From Seiridium cupressi (lineage: Eukaryota; Ascomycota; Sordariomycetes; Amphisphaeriales; Sporocadaceae): a stretch of DNA of 64,000 bases. Made by a program: the position numbers and the translations under genes. Of the stretch, positions 44,990-57,700 are shown in pieces. The DNA lies in assembly GCA_036674765.1 (NCBI GenBank), contig JARVKI010000040.1, positions 124,001-188,000 on the forward strand, in the 5' to 3' direction. Position 1 is the stretch's first letter, and every line of letters begins with the position of its first letter. The notes under the pieces are model-generated. The model had not been told where the DNA came from, made no database searches, and worked only from the letters and a program-made list of their open reading frames with translations.

Positions 44990-47900
44990 GGTGGTTTAAT
45001 ACTGGTGGATCGACTGATCCAGCTTCTAACCATAACATAAGGATATTAAGGGTTCATTGCCAACACTGAAGGCTGGTGTTGTTATTCTGATGTGTGATAT
45101 GCTGACGATGTTCCAGACCGGCTGACCCCAGGACTCTTCTCTATCGAAGGAATGAATGTCCAAATGCTCAGAAACAATCCTGAGATGCTAGACTCGGATG
45201 TGAGAAGCTTGGCTCAGAGGTATAGGGCTGGGGAAACTCTAGCCGGGCCGGATAGTTGATATACAAGAGGGGGGAAATGAAGAAGAATTAACCAAGAATA
45301 AAAATGAAGAATCCCCTGGACAAAAGATGTCGACAAGGAAGATCGTAGGAATATGGCTTGAGGGGATATGTTCCGAGAAAAGCTAATACAGTTGTGATGG
45401 TGTGGAGCTGTTCACATATGTAGTATGTGATGAACGAAACCCGGCTAGTGCCCTGAGAGGTGTGTGTGGGAAGTTGGTGGTGGGAATCGGGCGTTTAACA
45501 AGCGTTGGCGTAGTGCTCAGTCGAGTCCCCTCTTCAGCACAGCAGTCAACCGTCAAGCGCCCCCAAGGTTTAGTGCTCCGAGAACGATGCGCTGGCGAGC
45601 AGTTGAGAGCTGAGTTAGGTTCGTAAGTAACTACGACTAGTTTACAAGGAACATCCAGAGAGAGAAGGAAAGAGACTAGTCGAGAAAATAGAGCAAAGGG
45701 AACGAGGACAGACCAGGGCTTTTCGAGATGCTGAGAAAAAAAGTGCGGCGGCATTGTATATAAGACGATACATTGTCTCGGGCGATTTGACCATAGAGAT
45801 TGGACAGTCTCCCATGTACCGATGGCGAGGGGGGTAGGGAACGAACCGGGACTGCGGTACGTTGATTGCAAGTATTCTTTGCAATAGCCGTGGCGTCTAA
45901 ACCCCTGTTCCAGGCCTCGCAGCGACCTCTCGGGGTCATATCGACATGTCACCTGTCCAGGTTCGATACTGGACTCGCCGACAACACGGTCTGGTTGGCA
46001 GCGGCCAGTACGGGCTCTGCGGGGACGCTGTGGGCGGGCGGATCAGCGTCGTCGCACCCACTTGGAGCGCTGAGTCACTGGGGATACTGGTTTGTAGCTT
46101 GGAGCGCACTGCCAGGCGAGAGCACGCGAAAGCGGAGCGCACAGGGACAGGCATTCCAGGCTCCAGAAGCCTATGCAAGCCGTTGCCAGGCGTCGACTAT
46201 TCATGGAACACTTCGCAGCATGCAACTGCGCGCAGTGGAGTCAACGAGAGGCAGAGAAGCAGGAACGGACGACGGAGGGCAAACCACTGGGTCTGCTGCC
46301 CACATTGCTGCACGTACAATGGACTGCCTGCTGCAGCAAAACTGCACTGCCATGCGCGTAAACATGTCTGAGATGCTGCATATCCCGACGTCCTATGAGA
46401 GGCCAGCGGTGCAAGATCAACGATGCCATTCGCCGAGAAAGCCCCTGTCGGATCTGTCGCCTTTTTCCTCTCCGGGACGATGGGAGGGATCGGGGCTCGC
46501 ACAAGCCACTCGGCTCGGTTTCTATGAATTCCTGTGAAGCACTTGGTGGGATACACAACATGAGAATCCCGGCAGTCGTAAAAGTCTGCGGGAATGTGTG
46601 CCCATTCAGAGAAAATACTACGTCTGCATGCAATCCAACTAAAGTAAGAAATAAACCAAATCGACGATGAAAATCTTGGTCGGATGAATGCTCGCATTTG
46701 GCAAGGCCACGACCCTTGGTCGTCGCCTTTTGACGCCAAGACGAAGTTTGTTCTCGGTGGGTCATGGCTAAGCTTGGAATTCGGCTGGAGGCGAGATGCG
46801 AAGCCGCCAGGAGGGAGCCTGTCGGCCTTGGACAGAGCCAGCCAGTGCGCTTACAGGCCTCTCAAGTTGCAGGGAAACGCGATACGGGAGCGGCAGGTTG
46901 GCGGGTGTCCGGGCGGCCTGGCCCTCGCCGCCGTCAGCAGTAAGCATTGAAGTTTCGGGGCAGGGGACTTTACCAGTGGTGAAGAGCTCCGTGAGCTATT
47001 CTCCAGAGTTTACAATGATGCCCGTTAGCAGCTGCAGTAGAATGTGTATTTGGTTTTCCCCATAGGTGCGGGCGAGAATGAACGCCATGGTCGAATGCTG
47101 GCAGCCTTGATGAGTTTTGCGCCAGCCATGGCCGTCCCTCCTCTAGGCCCGGCACCCCGCTTCATTCGTACATAGCACAACCGCGCCATCGCCCGAAAGA
47201 GCAAAATGTCTCTGCTGCATGGCTCACTCGCACGTTGCCCATTAGCCAATTTAGTTCGGTTGTGATCGACTCACAGTTGCCAGTTGCCAGTCGCTCGAAG
47301 CCTGGTCGATCTGCAAAGATGGATCTTACGTGCCGAGTACGCTATCTTGGGCGCTTGCTAGCTCCAGTGGAGATCGATGGGTACATTTATTGGTCTAACC
47401 CAACTTACTTACAACGTCTAATACAGAATTGGGATGAGTGTAAGTCTACATTTTACAGGTGCTTATGCTCGCTGACCAAGTTGGCTTGGTCCCATACATT
47501 CATATCCAATCTGGAAAACAAAGGGTTCATCTCCCCGTCGGTTAGGAGGGAAACATGGGCCGTGAGTCCATGATGTAGCTGTCCTCGCAGACGGGCCTAT
47601 AATCGTTTTCATACCCGGTTCTGAGAGACATGGCCAAGGTTCCTCGTACGGACGCTCAATGTGACAGAAGTTTGCGAAGAAGCATTCGAACATGCAGAAG
47701 AAACGCACGACATGGAATCCTGCTGTCGTAACCCCTGGCCATGCTGGTTTGGTGGTTTCAAGCCACGCAAATCAACCGTAAAGAGTCCAACCAACTGCCA
47801 ATCCGCAGACCAAGGAGGGCAAAGTAAGTATGGAGAACGTCATTTTCGCAGTTATCTCCAGCGTCACTTTGAATGCGACTTACAGGGGAATTAAAGCGTA

Positions 47901-50666
47901 AAGGGTTTCACCAATTTTTCTAATTGGATGCTTGGGAGTAATTCCTGGCCAATGAGATTCCCGAAATGCTTCCTCTCCAAGGCCTGCTCCAACGCCCGCA
48001 GTGAGAGAATATGTACTCGGCAGGAGTCGCATTCACGGAGATGTCTGATGGTTCTCGTCTAGCGCCATATTGATCTACACCAATGCCTGTACTTCAAACA
48101 TGTCTAGATTTAACGACACTCGGCCTACATACAAATAATTCATGTTTCGACGTAAACCATGAAGTCCGACACTTGGCAGGCTTTTTTAGCGTGCTGACCC
48201 ACGAAGTCCTAATTCCTGATAGAGCCGGCCCACAGCTCCTGTCAAATGTGGGTTCAAGCCAGGACATTCCTTCAGGATGAAAAGACAGTCAACGGCACAG
48301 ATGCAGCAGCCAATACGACTTCTATCAAACGCACCGAAGGCGCGGCATATACAAGTTGGATAATCAGGGGGTAGACTAGCCTCCTTCCGGCTTGCCCAAC
48401 TCGGTCGCCAGAGCTGGCACGTGCCGTCATAGTCGATCCAATGGTGAGCACCTGATATCGAGTTTGCAAGATCAAGCCGGTTGCCTCGAAGGCCCAATCC
48501 GCCATCAATCCCCAGAAGAGGAGACGTACACAGAGTCTACCGGGCAGGCCCGTTGGCGTGATCTCGCCGCTTAGCAGCATGCGTTGGTAGCATAAGCAAA
48601 CGGCTCTTCGATGTGGATAGATATTCTTCCTGCCTTTTCGAGGCGAGTGAACCCTGCTCTCGTGCTCTTCTGGGGCACTTCCAACGAATTCCCGAGTCAG
48701 TCCTGCAGTGCCGATCGCCGCAACATGCAACAGAGCAAGCTGAGAACAACGCATGAACTGTGGCAAGTCTTGGATGCTGTTAGCCAGCGGCTTCACAGCA
48801 AAACCTGTCCAGAATACCGGGACCGTCTCCATGACTGGGCCCGGATTGGATTCCCAATATGACGGACGCTTTCGTCGCCTGCATCCGTTGTGGCGACGTC
48901 GTTTTGACGAGCCGTTCTACCGTCTCTGAAGCGGTGCACTGCCACATAACCATGCAAGCATCGCATACCGACCAGCGAAGCTCAACCGCGCTCACCGACA
49001 AGCGAGGCGGGTCTGTGGCGTAGCTATCAGAGTCTGCTTCTGACGTGGCATGCTCTCCTGCAAGCTCTTACGACGAAAGCCTCGCGGTCGACCTGGAAAG
49101 CAGGGAATTCGGAGGCAAAGTCACAAACACCTTTTTCCAGATGAATGCTCAGTTAGGAGGAAGCCATTGCAGCAGGAAACTAATAGTGTCAAACTTCCGC
49201 CCTCTGATAGCCAGATTTCGCCAAGAAATGGCCCTGATCCCAAGGCAAGGTTCTGACCCGCCGTCGCGGCGGGTCTCCAATCGAAACCCCATGTTTTGCC
49301 GCGAGCTAAGATCCGCTTTCAGGTGAGCAGGGGTTTTGACAAGACGATTGGATACTCGGGTCCAGAGGACCATCATGGATGCCCTCTCGTCTTGATGGCG
49401 TTGAAGTAACGTGATCAGGAGGTGGTGTGAAGGCACTTTCAGAATCACAGGTTTCTACTGCATATCTCTGTAGGACGTCCAACGGTTGCGTTGCTTTTAC
49501 GGGCGTCGTTACCAAGGGGACGGGACGAAGGATCGGCTTGCCTGTTCTCTGTTCTCACTCGCTAATGGCGTCTATATCACAGAGGCCGCAATCAGGATTA
49601 CGAGGAACTCGCAGGATATCGCGCTTACTAGACCTAGAACAGCTTTCCTCTCATCAAGATCAACGACGATGAAGTACAAGTGCGCCAAGTATCGAGCACT
49701 TACTAGTAAACGCTTCTTGGCCCCCAACACACATCGTCATCTCACCATTAGCGGGTACCGACATGCGATCTCGCGTCTATTCCACTCGCGTTCGCTCTGC
49801 TGCATGCATGTCTCAGACACACATGTCGCCCTGCAACTCCGCCTGGGCTCAGCTAGTGTCAGCTGGGCAAGGTCCTACTAGTTCGGTGGTGATGAGTTGT
49901 CATTAAACGGCCTTTAAGCCAAGTGGTTTCTCAATTCTTTCCCGAATTCTTCAAACTTTTCAAATGATATGCCGCCATAGCATCAATCCTCATTTATGGA
50001 TAAGCGCAACAGGCGCAAAACAGCCCTAGGAGGCTGTGGCCGTGCGGACCAGCGCAATGCTCTAACTCTTAGCACCGGACCCAGGCTGCCTCGCTCCTTT
50101 CGAATGCCGCGCGCTCCACACAAGCTACGAATTTAGATCAGCTATCATTGCGTCGGGCTGGCCTAGAGCTCCAAAACATTTTATACCCAACAAATAGCAG
50201 GCCATTTCGACCTCTTGCCCCTATGTCCATTCGGATATGAACTCTTCTGGGAAAGGCCATGGTCCATTTAGATCAGTCCCGTCGTCATCGCTTTCTTGAC
50301 TGACAGGATCATCACTGCTGTGCTCCATGGATCCGTATGGTTCATCCTACTAAAGAGTCCATGATCAATATTCAAACATTACTGGGTCAGACAATCGATG
50401 AGTACTACAAGACGATGTCGAATGGATGGATCTCAAGTCCGTTCAATTGGGGGCATGTTGCCCAATGCCAGTGCTCAAAATCCATGCACCAGCTGATAAT
50501 AAAAGCTGAGCTCAGCTAGGCGGATATGCTAATAAAACGATCGATCTCGGGGAACGACGTCGCCTCCTAGTATAGCATGCATTTCCCTGTCATGGCTGGG
50601 AATCCGGGACATCTCTGCCGGTGGAGACGTCCACCCACAATCCTAGTAGAATATCACTCCAGAATC

Positions 50667-50683
50667 CACTCCATTATGGAGTG
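50667..50683. repeat. Perfect 17-bp palindrome
   Basis: CACTCCAT-T-ATGGAGTG: two 8-base arms around one central base. It could be a binding site for a dimeric regulator or chance. It is not next to a gene I can support. Confidence 0.6.
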
Positions 50684-52351
50684 ATGTTTGACGTGAACTA
50701 TTGCGATTATCCTTGATGCCTGCCTCGAGCTACCATTCCGGTGGGAAAAGGGGGTTTGACAAAGCCCACCGTGATGCGCCAGGATCAAGCTACGGGGCGC
50801 CTCTGGCAAAAGTTGCCTTAAGCCATGTCGTGCAAGGCTGAACTGCCTTGAGAAAGCACGGTGAGACATTTCGAGAACCTATGAGCAGAGCATATCCAGT
50901 CGTCATTCAGCTTGATAGAATACGCTTTGGTGGACCTCATAGCGTCTGTCATTTTCTTGGCTATCTTGGATTTCGGAGCTAGCCATTGGGCGCTTCTCTT
51001 TCTTTCTTTTTCTTGTTTCTTCCATAAGATTTAGGTGCTTCAAAAAATGCAGCAGTCCTTCAGCTCCAGGAAACTGAAACATGCCAGTGCTACCAATTAT
51101 TGGTGCGCCTGTGCGATGAGATAGAACCAAGGACCAGCTTGAGATATAATTGTCTAAAGTTGGGAAGTTTCCTTGTCCTCCGCGCGCAAGTCGTGCTCAT
51201 AAAAGTGGCTTGTGCTCCCTCCTTGCTGCCCTGTTCACGCTCCCTCCATGCGGAAATGACTGAGCCCATGATGTGCCATCCCAAATAAAGGAAGGTTAGA
51301 CAATACAGACAGGTCGAGTGTGGACGGGGCACTGGTTGGCGCTTGGCGTAGATAAATCGTGTTTGAGCTGAGCCGAGGCACATCATGCCATTAAGAATCA
51401 ACCTTCAAGGTCATTGAGCTACTATTACATCTTAACTGTGTATAATGAAGCGGATCTCATAATTTACTTAATGTACTACTGAGATAGGTTCACTGTCGAG
51501 ATAGTCTAGCCCGTGGACGCGTGATATGTATTCTTTGCCCCCATCGTGCTTTCAATTTTTGTTACACTTGGGAGTCTTGCTCCGTTTATCTTGATTCCAG
51601 CACTAGGCAGACTCAGACATCATAAAACATAGATTTCTGCCGTTATCCAAGAATAGCCCATAAATTATTGTCATGACTATCGCGCCAAGGAATATACGTG
51701 ACCCTCGCTCTCGAATATGCAATAACCAATCTGCTCCCTCTTTTAAATCCGGCCAGGAGTGAGCCATTTACATGACACCATACTCTATATCTGTCCAGTC
51801 ACATACCAGAACACAATCAACTCCAGCGATTACATCGCCTAAGCATTCGCCTGACGGCGCTGCGGGCAAACATGAGTTGATTCATCCTCACTACTTGCAC
51901 GCGGCTTACAACGAAAAAGCATTGATATACTCACGAACATCGCATGCTACCATTTACTTTATATGACCCACATTCGCATGAGATGACAGTTCTTGTAATA
52001 CCTGACTTTGCTGGAGCATTCTCCTTCTACTTCAAAGAAGAGTCAAAGGCCGCCGTGGACGATAACAGATCGCTGACCATTTATACAAGACCATCGCCAG
52101 GGTCGCACTATCACTGGATAGGTTGACTCTATTCCGAGGAACCTCTGTGCGGCTTTTTGATCCTATACGGCCAGCGACGATTAAAGCTGGCCCACAGACG
52201 GAGATGCAACCTGCTTTGCTGTACTAGCAGGCACCGACACCACAGCAGCATGGTAACCTCTGCGGGCTTGATTAGATCGAGGTCTACTATCAGCATCACG
52301 GGTGTCTATAAGAGAACCCGTGTCGGTTTACAATATCTTCTATCGTCCACA

Positions 52352-52367
52352 ATATATATATATATAA
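52352..52367. repeat. TA dinucleotide tract
   Basis: About seven alternating A/T dinucleotides in the gene-poor region upstream of the THO1 3' end. Simple repeat, no inferred role. Confidence 0.7.
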
Positions 52368-52906
52368 TGTTGGGCTGTCTCCCATACTGCCAGAGTGTTA
52401 ATTGGATCAGGTAGCATTGGCACCAGCTTTAGAGCCTACCATCTTGAGGAAAGTCAAAGGAGAAAGGTCAAGATGGACCATCGAAGGGGCGCCGGGTGTA
52501 CTCGTGTAATAATTGACTGGTTTGGGGGAGCATTGCATGTATACATACATCTCTGTACGCAGAAGTAAAGATAAGTACTTTGACGAGGAACGATCGCCTC
52601 CGTCTGAGTTGACCGTACGTGAATCAGAATTTTATCTTACCGGCAGAGTATAAACTATATATCACGAGTAAGATGTGCCTCGAAAGATGCCTGATTCGTC
52701 ATGTCCAATCGAGTATATTCTCAAAAAGTTATCGATAACCGTATTACTGGCGGAAGCCCGGCCCTCCAGAAACATCATACGCCAATCCGCCACAACCCAA
52801 AGCCATAGTGATACAAATTTAGCAAGGCCCTCATTCCTTGCCTAGACCTCCACTCAGTTCATGCAGCCGATAACCGTGCTCGAGCTCAAAACGGACCGTT
52901 CGCTAC

Positions 52907-53863
52907 CTAGGCGCCAAATCGCTTTGCCCGAGCCTCGGCCTTTGCTTTTTCGGTGGGATCAGTCAGTATCGAGGCTTTCTGCGCACCGCCGCTTGGCTTG
53001 CCCTCGGCTCTGCCAGCACCAGCTCCGCCTTGACGACGGCGATCCCGACCCCTACCCCGTCCACCGGGGGCGGCACCACCACGTCGCCCATCAGTGCTCT
53101 GCCTCTTCGCATCGCGCTGCTCACCGCCACCAGCGCCTTCGCGACCGCGCTTCCTCTCTCTGCGCTCAGGCAGCGCCGAGTCGAGACCCTTGACGACGGC
53201 GACGGCGGGCTCCTCTGCACCGAACCGTTGCGCGCGCTCGGCCTTCTTCTTTTCTTCCTCGTTCTCATCGACCACGATGCCGAATCGCTTGGCTCGCTCC
53301 GCACGCTTGCGCGCCTCCTCATCTGCGCTGGATGCAGCTAGGTGGGCAGAGAAATCCGGCTTGGGGGCCGCTGGCTCTTCCTTGGCGGGAACCTCTGCTG
53401 TGGTCTCTGTTGTGGATGCTGCTGGCGCATCTTGTGTGGTTTCTGCTGCAGCTGCCGATTGGGGTTCTTCTACCGCAGGTGCGGGCGCAGACTCTGCTGG
53501 CCCTGGTTCAGCTGGCTTGGCTGCTGCAGTAGTCGTAGTGGTGGTTGCTGGATCGTCATCGTCCCAATCGATCTCATCGTCGGCAGTCGTCTTGGCAGCT
53601 TCTTGATGTCAGTTTTGTGCTCACCAGGCTCAATTGGACATGGATATCTGCGCAAGCGCAGGAATTGTGACGTTGATTGCGACCAGGCTCGGCTGATGCA
53701 AGTGCGAAAGCGCGGCGAACTGACCTGGCTGTGCGGGCTCCTGGGACTTGTCGTGCTCCTGCAGACGGGCGATCAAGTCGGCTTTGTTACCGGCAACGGG
53801 AAGCGACTTTTCCTGAAGCAGCTTCTTGAGCTCGGGGACCTTGAGGGTGCTGTAGTCGCTCAT
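52907..53863 (-). CDS. THO1: Tho1-like SAP-domain RNA-binding protein
   Basis: Tho1 (SARNP/CIP29 in animals) binds RNA and nucleic acid through a SAP domain and works in mRNP biogenesis and export. Two exons, 53863-53725 and 53598-52907, give 276 residues. The SAP domain is at residues 1-40: YSTLKVPELKKLLQEKSLPV then GNKADLIARLQEH. The 124-nt intron has CTGAC close to its acceptor, and the join continues as AAKTTADDEIDWDDDD, an acidic segment. Ala/Pro/Glu-rich sequence follows, then three copies of a motif like ERAKRFG (ERAKRFG, ERAQRFG, ARAKRFG), characteristic of this family, and an Arg/Gly-rich stretch near residue 240. The protein ends in KRFGA. Yeast Tho1 is shorter (218 aa); the extra length is in the low-complexity linker. 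Confidence 0.88.
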
Positions 53864-54731
53864 TGTGGTTTGCGCTTGATATGAGACGCAAGGCTGGGTG
53901 AGGTGGTTTGGATGCTCGCTGGATCTGGCGCACTTTTTCTTTTTTGGCTTGATGCAGGTGGCGTCGAGAAGTGAATCAGCACAAAGGATGAGACGAGGCC
54001 GAAGTTGAAAGAAGGATGTGTAACGGACGGAGGGGATGGACAGAGTGAAAGAATGGAGATGGGAAGGAGCGATGAATGAAGCTAGGACTAGGGTAGCTTG
54101 TGGAACTTGCGCTCTTGAAAATGACGAAAATGCGAACAGTCAGGACGCGGTCGGCGCGACAACAATAGCTTAGCTTAGCCTGCATCACCTTGGGGTAGGT
54201 ACAACGCATCCGTAGCGCACGGGCCCCCTCCAACGTACCTCGAACTTGAGCCGCAAATTGGATTAACGTGAACTCTTTTTAGAGACACATGCTGCATTTT
54301 ATCGCTAGGTATACAGAACAACCACCTATACAACATGTACTATTACAGCTCTCATATCTAAGAGACAGATGCATCTTATCATAAGTAAAACAAACCGAGA
54401 ACAAAAAAAGCCCTCTTCCCCCGGTTCACCATTCCTGTCCGTCCTCTCTATGTGCCAGAATTGGATATCCCCCGCTGGAACCAACAGTCGACCTCCCTGA
54501 TGCGCCAGGCTCTATTCTCGGTCCAATGCAATCATGATCTCCTAACCCCGAAGCCGTTTGTTCCTAGCCTCTCATGCCTCATTATGAACAGAAAAGAAAA
54601 AACAGAAATAAAGAGTTGCATGCGTCCGAATGTCAACCAAAACGAAAGGGTATCTCAACTCTCACTCCCTGCAGCTCCCGCGAGCTTTACCATGCCAAAT
54701 ATCAAATCACCCTTTTTCGCCTGCCCCAAAA
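53864..54731. other. Intergenic region upstream of THO1
   Basis: About 870 bases that include the THO1 promoter and the 3' end of the RhoGEF gene. No coding feature supported. Confidence 0.5.
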
Positions 54732-57700
54732 TCATCCAATGACGACTTCTTGCGTGACCAAACCGTAGATCCAACTGGCCTCTGATACACTCGCGCACTG
54801 GAAACACCATTTGCTCACATTGCCACTACTCACACCTCCCGTCTGCACTGCGCCCGCCATGCCGTTCTGGTCGAGGACCTCCTCCCAGACGTTCAGTAAT
54901 ATGCCTCTACTCCCCAGTCTCGAGAAGCAGCGAGATCCCAGCACTACATCCACCACCACGACCCCCTTCTCCTTGTCAGCAGATTTCTTCGGAATCCTCG
55001 TGACAATGATACGCTTCTCCATGCCCTGATACTTGCGCAGGTTTTGCCTTGTGCCATATGGCGGCCGTGTAATCTCGAGGAAACAGTTGCCGTAGTCCTC
55101 CCACTTGCCCCTACTGACCATGAGATGCAACCGGATCTTGAGATTGTTGGTCGTGAGGCTCATGTTAGCCGCGCTCCCCGAATGCGCTGCGCTGACCGAG
55201 GGTGAGCGTGGTGGCGTTCCTGAGGAGGAGGAACTGGTATATAGAGATGCCTCGCGGGAGCCGGGCCGCGACTGCTTGTCGACTGACGACATGGCGATGT
55301 CAAAGGATTGATTGCCCCCGCCCATGAGCCTTTTGAGAAGGGAGCCTGCCGAGACACTCGAGGCATGCGACGTACTTCCAGCAGACTGTGAAGGCGCACG
55401 CGTGGAAGCGCGGTAACTGTTCTTTCGGCCGAACCAACTGCGGCGACGCGAGGAGTTGTCGCCGTCTTGTTCAGCAGCCTGATTCTGCCCGAAGTTGCGG
55501 ATGCGGGCCTCCTCCTCAAGAGCCTTGAACTTGGCGTTATCAAGACGGGCACGGTGAACCGCCATGTATAGTTGCTCGCAATCCGCCATGTTGGCGGCCC
55601 GGAAGCGAAAGAAGCACGTCTCAATCTTGGTCACCTTACTATACAGCCGCGCGTAACTAAGAACCGGAGATCTTATTTCAAGATCCAGCACGGTGCTGTT
55701 TCGAAGCATAACCAAGGGGGTGAGGTCGAGCGCGATAAGGGGGCGATCTTCATCATTGGAACTCGTCAGGGGATATGCTTCGATGAGACCAGGCGTCGTG
55801 ACAATGGAACAGGCGTCAGGCCACAAGTCTTTCCAGCAGCCTCGTTTGTTGTCCCAGTATGAGATGGAGGCATTGGATCTGAAGGCATACTCTGGTTTTC
55901 GCCCCCCAATCGTGGGAATTCCGGCTTGAGAAGCCGATGCTGAGGGCGTCAAGCTGACAGTGCTCTCGGATATGACCGAGTCGGTAGGCGTCTCTTCATG
56001 CGATTTCTTGATACTGATAGCGGGCATGGGATCAGGAATGTCAGCTGCCTCCAGTTCATCGTCTGAAGAATCCGATGTTGATTCATCGTCGTCTTCGGAC
56101 TCCGACGAGGAGGTAGACCCCTCGGAAGGTTGATATTCATGCTTCAAAGGGGACGATCCCCGCCGTTTGATTCTCGCTGCAGTCAACTCAACGGGCGGCG
56201 ACAGCGTTGACGACTTTTTGGAGGGAAGACTACGATGGGCAGGGGGCGGTGGAGGCGTTTCGTTCTCTTCGGGCGCTGGTGAAGTAGGAGCAGATGAGTC
56301 GTGAAGAGTGATCGGATCGGGTCGCATATACTCCTTGAGGGGACGTGACCGGTCTTCGTCTCGGCTCGGCGGCCGCCGTTCCGATGCGTACCTCAACCTA
56401 GACTGAGAGTGCGGGTCCTGTGTTGTCGTTCTCTCCAGGCTAGGAGCAGAGGCGGATATGGGTGCTGTAGGCCCGCTTGTGGTTCGCTGATGGTATCGAG
56501 CTGGAGGAGTTTTACTGTGAATTTCCGGGCTTGACTCGACCCTATGAGGTGAGTGAATGCCATAGGCATCCTGCCGTCGTTTTCTTTCGCCAAGCGGCGC
56601 TTCCTCTACGGTCGGCCTGGGTACGACAGGTAGTGAGGAGGACTCTCGAGGCTCGACCTTGGAGACGGCAGGTGGCACTGGGCTGGTACCCAGAATACTG
56701 ATCCAATCCTCTAATTGGTCATCGCTATCGGTTGAGAGTGTGATGAGCTCAAACCATTCATCATGTTTTCCTCTGATCATAACCACCAGTTCACCTTCCC
56801 GGTCACCTTGCCGGGCCGAATAATGGCCCCCAAGGATTGGTGCAAACAGTAGCCATGATCGTCCCCCGCTTCCAGTTTCCCGGATCAATAGATCGCCTGG
56901 ATCTGACTTGAATAATTGATTGTCCCGAGAAATAAGCTCCACCTGGCAGTCCAGCCGCTGTCCGTTGGTATGGCGAAGATCCAAGGAGAACAAATCCTTC
57001 GCATACACTTGTCGGAAGCGGTCAACCTTGACATTATCCAGTGCCTCAAGGGTCTTGAGATCTCGGACACGGCTCGTATCGGTATTAATGGCGTCATCAT
57101 CTATGACTCTCGCACTCTCTTCCTTATGCCTCCGGCGTGCTTTTTCTTGCAGCTTCTCCCAGTTGGCGGCAAGGTCTTGATACTGATCTGTTCCTGTTAC
57201 AGTGCGGTATCCCTATGTACAAATTAGTATAGAAAACTGTGAGAATCCTTCAAGTCACATACTCTAATGAATCTCGTGATCCACTTGACTCGAACAAGAG
57301 GTCTTTTTAATAAGTGTGCGACGTCAACCCGTTCTCCGTCTTCATTGACAACGTCGCCTTGCTCATTACGAGGCAGCGCGTTGACGAGAGAATCGTTGTC
57401 GTCCAGGGAGAGAGGGGCCAGATTGACAATCAAATCATTGAAGCCAAGCCGCCAAACGTCAAGATAATTATCATAGACGGAGTATGTGGATTCCAGCCAT
57501 TGAGGCAGCCTGTGCGCATCTGATAAGGGGCATCGCCTGTGGACGTTTCGAACCTTCTCTAATGCAATACCCATCTGGATAACAGATTTCGCCACACTGT
57601 CTTCCTTGCCTTTGCCCGACGGCGAAGAAAACAGGTCCTCAGACACGACGGAGCCATTGCCATGTACAAATTGATTAAGAAGGACTGGAATGACTCCATC

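Larger units (their letters stand above)
44990..52906. other. 7.9-kb region without a supportable gene
   Basis: The longest gene-poor stretch in the window, between the methyltransferase-domain gene and THO1. Open frames of 180-220 codons occur around 45.9-46.8 kb, but on both strands and in overlapping frames, which points to stop-poor composition rather than coding. Another frame at 48272-48832 (minus) has no recognisable domain. There are no long terminal repeats, transposase motifs or tRNA-like folds that I could detect. A 17-bp palindrome lies at 50667-50683 and a TA tract at 52352-52367. Confidence 0.5.

Noticed and set aside
45866..46765. Open frames of 174-223 codons on both strands
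   Set aside because: They overlap each other in different frames on both strands, which indicates a stop-poor composition. None has recognisable protein features.
48272..48832. 186-codon minus-strand open frame
   Set aside because: Composition is mixed with no domain, and no exon partners or conserved motifs could be found.
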